This document shows positions 6,209 through 8,168 of a stretch of 8,168 nt of DNA, piece by piece. Positions within the stretch are counted from its first letter, which is position 1, and each line of letters opens with the position of its first letter. Position numbers and translations under genes: made by a program. The stretch is from Ktedonobacterales bacterium (lineage in GTDB: Bacteria > Chloroflexota > Ktedonobacteria > Ktedonobacterales > JADMIN01). The stretch lies in NCBI GenBank assembly GCA_025935235.1, contig JAICVT010000199.1, forward strand, positions 1 through 8,168, given 5' to 3'. The notes under the pieces are model-generated. The model made no database searches. It saw nothing but the letters and a program-made list of their open reading frames with translations, and was not told the origin of the DNA.

Positions 6209-6240
6209 GCGCGTCCATCATCGCGCGATGACGGGCGCGC
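6209..6240. repeat. 32-base near-palindrome between the MoxR operon and polA
   Basis: The core TCATCGCGCGATGA (6218-6231) is a perfect 14-base palindrome. It extends symmetrically to 6209-6240 with one A-C mismatch and one G-T pair among the remaining nine positions on each side (outer arms GCGCG and CGCGC). It begins 9 bases after the TATAAC box, where transcription initiation or an operator would be expected. As RNA it would form a very strong hairpin, but without a T-run. It is either an operator for polA, a processing or termination stem for the operon upstream, or a leader stem. Confidence 0.6.
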
Positions 6241-6323
6241 ACGGGTGTGTCTCTGACAACTTCACTGGATACGGCTGGACGCGACGCCGCCCAGACGGCC
6301 AGCTTGATAGATGAGGGCTACGC

Positions 6324-8168
6324 ATGACCGACGGTACTCCCAGCGCGCGGCGCACACTCACCCTGCTCGACGGCCATGCGCTGTTTCATCGCGCCTTCCA
6401 CGCCTACCCGGATGAGATGAGCACCAACGCGGGCGAGGCGACCAACGCCGTATTTGGCTTCACGCGCATCCTGCTCGACCTCTTCCGCTACATCAAGCCG
6501 GAATACATCGCCGTCACCTTCGACCGCCCGATCCCCACATTCCGCCACAAAGACTATGCGCCCTATAAAGCTCATCGCCCATCGCTGCCCGACTCGATGC
6601 GCGCGCAGTTCCCGCGTGTGCGCGAGGTGGTGTCAGCGTTCAACATCCCGATCTACGAGGCTGACGGCTTCGAGGCCGATGATGTGCTGGGCACGCTCTC
6701 GGTGCAAGCCACCCAGCAGGGCGCCGACGTAGTGATCGTCACGGGCGACCTCGACACACTCCAGCTCGTCAACGAGCATGTGCGTGTCACCTTCGCCCGC
6801 TCGCCTCGGCGCGGTGACTTCGACTACTACGACATCAACACCATCGAGCAGCGCTACGGCTTCGCGCCGCCGCAGATCGTTGACTACAAGTCGCTGGTGG
6901 GTGACACATCCGATAACATCCCAGGTGTCGCCGGGATTGGCCAGAAGACCGCGACCAAACTGATTCAGGACTACACCACGCTGGAGAACATCCTGGCGCA
7001 CCTGGATGAGTTGCCGCCGCGCGTGCGCGCCAACCTCAGCGAGCATCGCGAGACCGCCATCCAGAGCAAGTATCTGGCGACCATCGTTACCAATGCGCCT
7101 GTCACGCTCGATCTCGCCAGCGCCCGCGCGCTGGACTACGATCCCGATGCCGTGCTGGCGCTCTTTCGCAACCTGGAGTTCTACAGCCTGGTGGATCGCC
7201 TGCCGCGCCGCGCTGGCGATGTGGGCGCGCCCGCTGGCGATGAGGGCGAGCCGGAGACGCCCGCCGGAGCGTCCCAGGCGCCTGCGCCAGTAGCCGTGGG
7301 CGCGGAAACGCGCGGCACGGCGCCTGCGGTGGCCGGACAGCTCACTCTCTTCGCCGAGGACGAGTTGGAGGCGCTGGCTGAGTCGGGCGATGTCGCGCTG
7401 GGCGCGCCGCTGGCGGTTGCGCCGCGCCGCCCGACGGTGACGCCGACCGGTGGCACGAACACGATGACCATCACTACGCCGGAAGCGCTGCGCACGCTGG
7501 CCAGCGCCCTGCGCAACGCGCCCATCTTCTCGTTCGACCTGGAGACCGACGCCGCCGATGAGCATCACGCCAACATCGTCGGGCTGTCCTTCGCGATGGG
7601 CCAGGGTGAGGCCTACTATGTTCCCGTCGGACACCAGCGCGACACCCAGGGCGATGAGCCAGGTCCGCAGGTGGAAACCGCTGAGGCGCTCGACATCCTG
7701 CGCCCCGCGCTGACTGATCCGCAGGCGGGCAAGGTGGGTCACAACGCGAAGTTCGACATCATCACGCTGGCGCGGCACGGCGTCTGGGTCGAGGGGCTGC
7801 GCTACGACACGATGATCGCCGCCTACCTGCTCAATCCGGGTCGGCGTGGGCTGGGGTTGAAGGACCTCGCCTTCGAGCTGCTCGGCGTCATTATGACGCC
7901 CATCACAGACCTGATCGGCACGGGCAAACAGCAGATTACGATGGCGCAGGTACCTGTGCGCGACGCGGCGACCTACGCCGGAGCCGACGCCGACATGACG
8001 CTGCGCCTCTACTTCGCGCTGGAGCCACAACTGCGCAAGCGCGATCTCGACGCGCTAATGACGCAGGTCGAGACGCCGCTGGTCCCCGTACTGGCGCGCA
8101 TGGAGACGGCGGGCTTCCTGCTCGATCCCGACTTCCTGCGGCGGCTCGGCGCCGACCTGGATGGTCAG
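6324..8168 (+). CDS. polA: DNA polymerase I (5' nuclease, active-type 3'-5' exonuclease, start of polymerase domain), 3' end beyond window
   Basis: The frame is open from ATG 6324 to the window edge (615 codons); the family has about 850-950 residues, so most of the polymerase domain is missing. The 5'-nuclease domain (about 10-270) shows LLDGHALFHRAFHAYP (D16), FDRPIPTFRHKDYAPYKAHR, EADGFEADDVLGTL, VTGDLDTLQLV and GDTSDNIPGVAGIGQKTA. An Ala/Pro/Gly-rich linker (about 295-390) follows, with a 21-base duplication and the pentapeptide QLTLF (339-343). The 3'-5' exonuclease keeps all three motifs: DLE (D405, E407), GHNAKFD (N474, D478) and YAGADAD (Y551, D555), so proofreading should be functional, unlike Taq-type enzymes. 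The polymerase part begins with ETPLVPVLARMETAGFLLD. It fills gaps and removes RNA primers in replication and repair. GAGGG (6313-6317) lies 6 bases upstream of the ATG. Probably transcribed from its own promoter after the 187-base gap. Confidence 0.98.
   Translation, partial: MTDGTPSARRTLTLLDGHALFHRAFHAYPDEMSTNAGEATNAVFGFTRILLDLFRYIKPEYIAVTFDRPIPTFRHKDYAPYKAHRPSLPDSMRAQFPRVREVVSAFNIPIYEADGFEADDVLGTLSVQATQQGADVVIVTGDLDTLQLVNEHVRVTFARSPRRGDFDYYDINTIEQRYGFAPPQIVDYKSLVGDTSDNIPGVAGIGQKTATKLIQDYTTLENILAHLDELPPRVRANLSEHRETAIQSKYLATIVTNAPVTLDLASARALDYDPDAVLALFRNLEFYSLVDRLPRRAGDVGAPAGDEGEPETPAGASQAPAPVAVGAETRGTAPAVAGQLTLFAEDELEALAESGDVALGAPLAVAPRRPTVTPTGGTNTMTITTPEALRTLASALRNAPIFSFDLETDAADEHHANIVGLSFAMGQGEAYYVPVGHQRDTQGDEPGPQVETAEALDILRPALTDPQAGKVGHNAKFDIITLARHGVWVEGLRYDTMIAAYLLNPGRRGLGLKDLAFELLGVIMTPITDLIGTGKQQITMAQVPVRDAATYAGADADMTLRLYFALEPQLRKRDLDALMTQVETPLVPVLARMETAGFLLDPDFLRRLGADLDGQ
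7209..7250 (+). repeat. Imperfect 21-base tandem duplication in the polA linker
   Basis: Units 7209-7229 and 7230-7250 share CGCTGGCGATG-type sequence and encode RAGDVGA and PAGDEGE. They lie in the flexible linker between the 5'-nuclease and exonuclease domains. The length is a multiple of three, so the frame is kept. It looks like a slippage product in a region with little structural constraint. Confidence 0.7.

Noticed and set aside
6633..8030. 465-codon minus-strand open frame opposite polA
   Set aside because: Shadow of PolA, whose nuclease and exonuclease motifs are intact; the antisense translation is low-complexity Arg/Val/Gly/His-rich.
1428..8168. A novel multi-gene defence or mobile system
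   Set aside because: MoxR, DUF58, the transglutaminase-like protein and PolA are all recognisable and in common arrangement. MoxR-vWA modules can occur in defence-like clusters, but no nuclease, toxin or mobile gene accompanies them here.

Overview
The window is GC-rich bacterial chromosome with dense, GC-biased coding and compact gene spacing. The MoxR/DUF58/transglutaminase trio and the style of the DNA polymerase I resemble Chloroflexota (for example Ktedonobacteria-like lineages). That placement is an inference from recalled protein similarity, not from any search, and an actinobacterial or related high-GC lineage cannot be excluded. No transposase, phage gene, CRISPR array, rRNA or tRNA was found.

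Layout. Positions 1-918 (minus strand) hold the first 306 codons of an M24-family (Xaa-Pro aminopeptidase-like) metallopeptidase that runs off the left edge. A 509-base divergent intergenic region (919-1427) follows. It carries a candidate promoter for the rightward operon, several inverted repeats, a tandem TATCCACA pair and two possible short leader ORFs. Next is a three-gene plus-strand operon: a MoxR-family AAA+ ATPase (1428-2420), a DUF58 membrane protein with a degenerate von Willebrand A-like region (2462-3682), and a TgpA-type membrane-bound transglutaminase-like protein (3761-6136). The last two are separated by a tandem array of 11-base repeats that begins at the DUF58 stop codon. 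After a 187-base gap with a 32-base near-palindrome, polA (DNA polymerase I, 6324 to beyond 8168) begins. It is cut by the right edge just inside the polymerase domain.

How the genes work together. MoxR ATPase, DUF58 protein and membrane transglutaminase form a widespread conserved gene set. The ATPase is thought to act as a chaperone-like remodeller on a vWA/DUF58 partner, and the third protein places a papain-like transglutaminase fold outside the membrane. The physiological substrate of such trios is mostly unknown. The M24 peptidase and PolA are probably independent housekeeping neighbours; PolA has its own ribosome binding site and probably its own promoter.

The protein-coding content is ordinary, and I found no convincing undescribed multi-gene system. 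The points worth a second look are mainly non-coding: the all-frame stop repeat array at 3678-3732, the near-palindrome ahead of polA, and the structured leader with short ORFs ahead of the MoxR gene. In addition, the PolA linker carries a sliding-clamp-binding-like pentapeptide.
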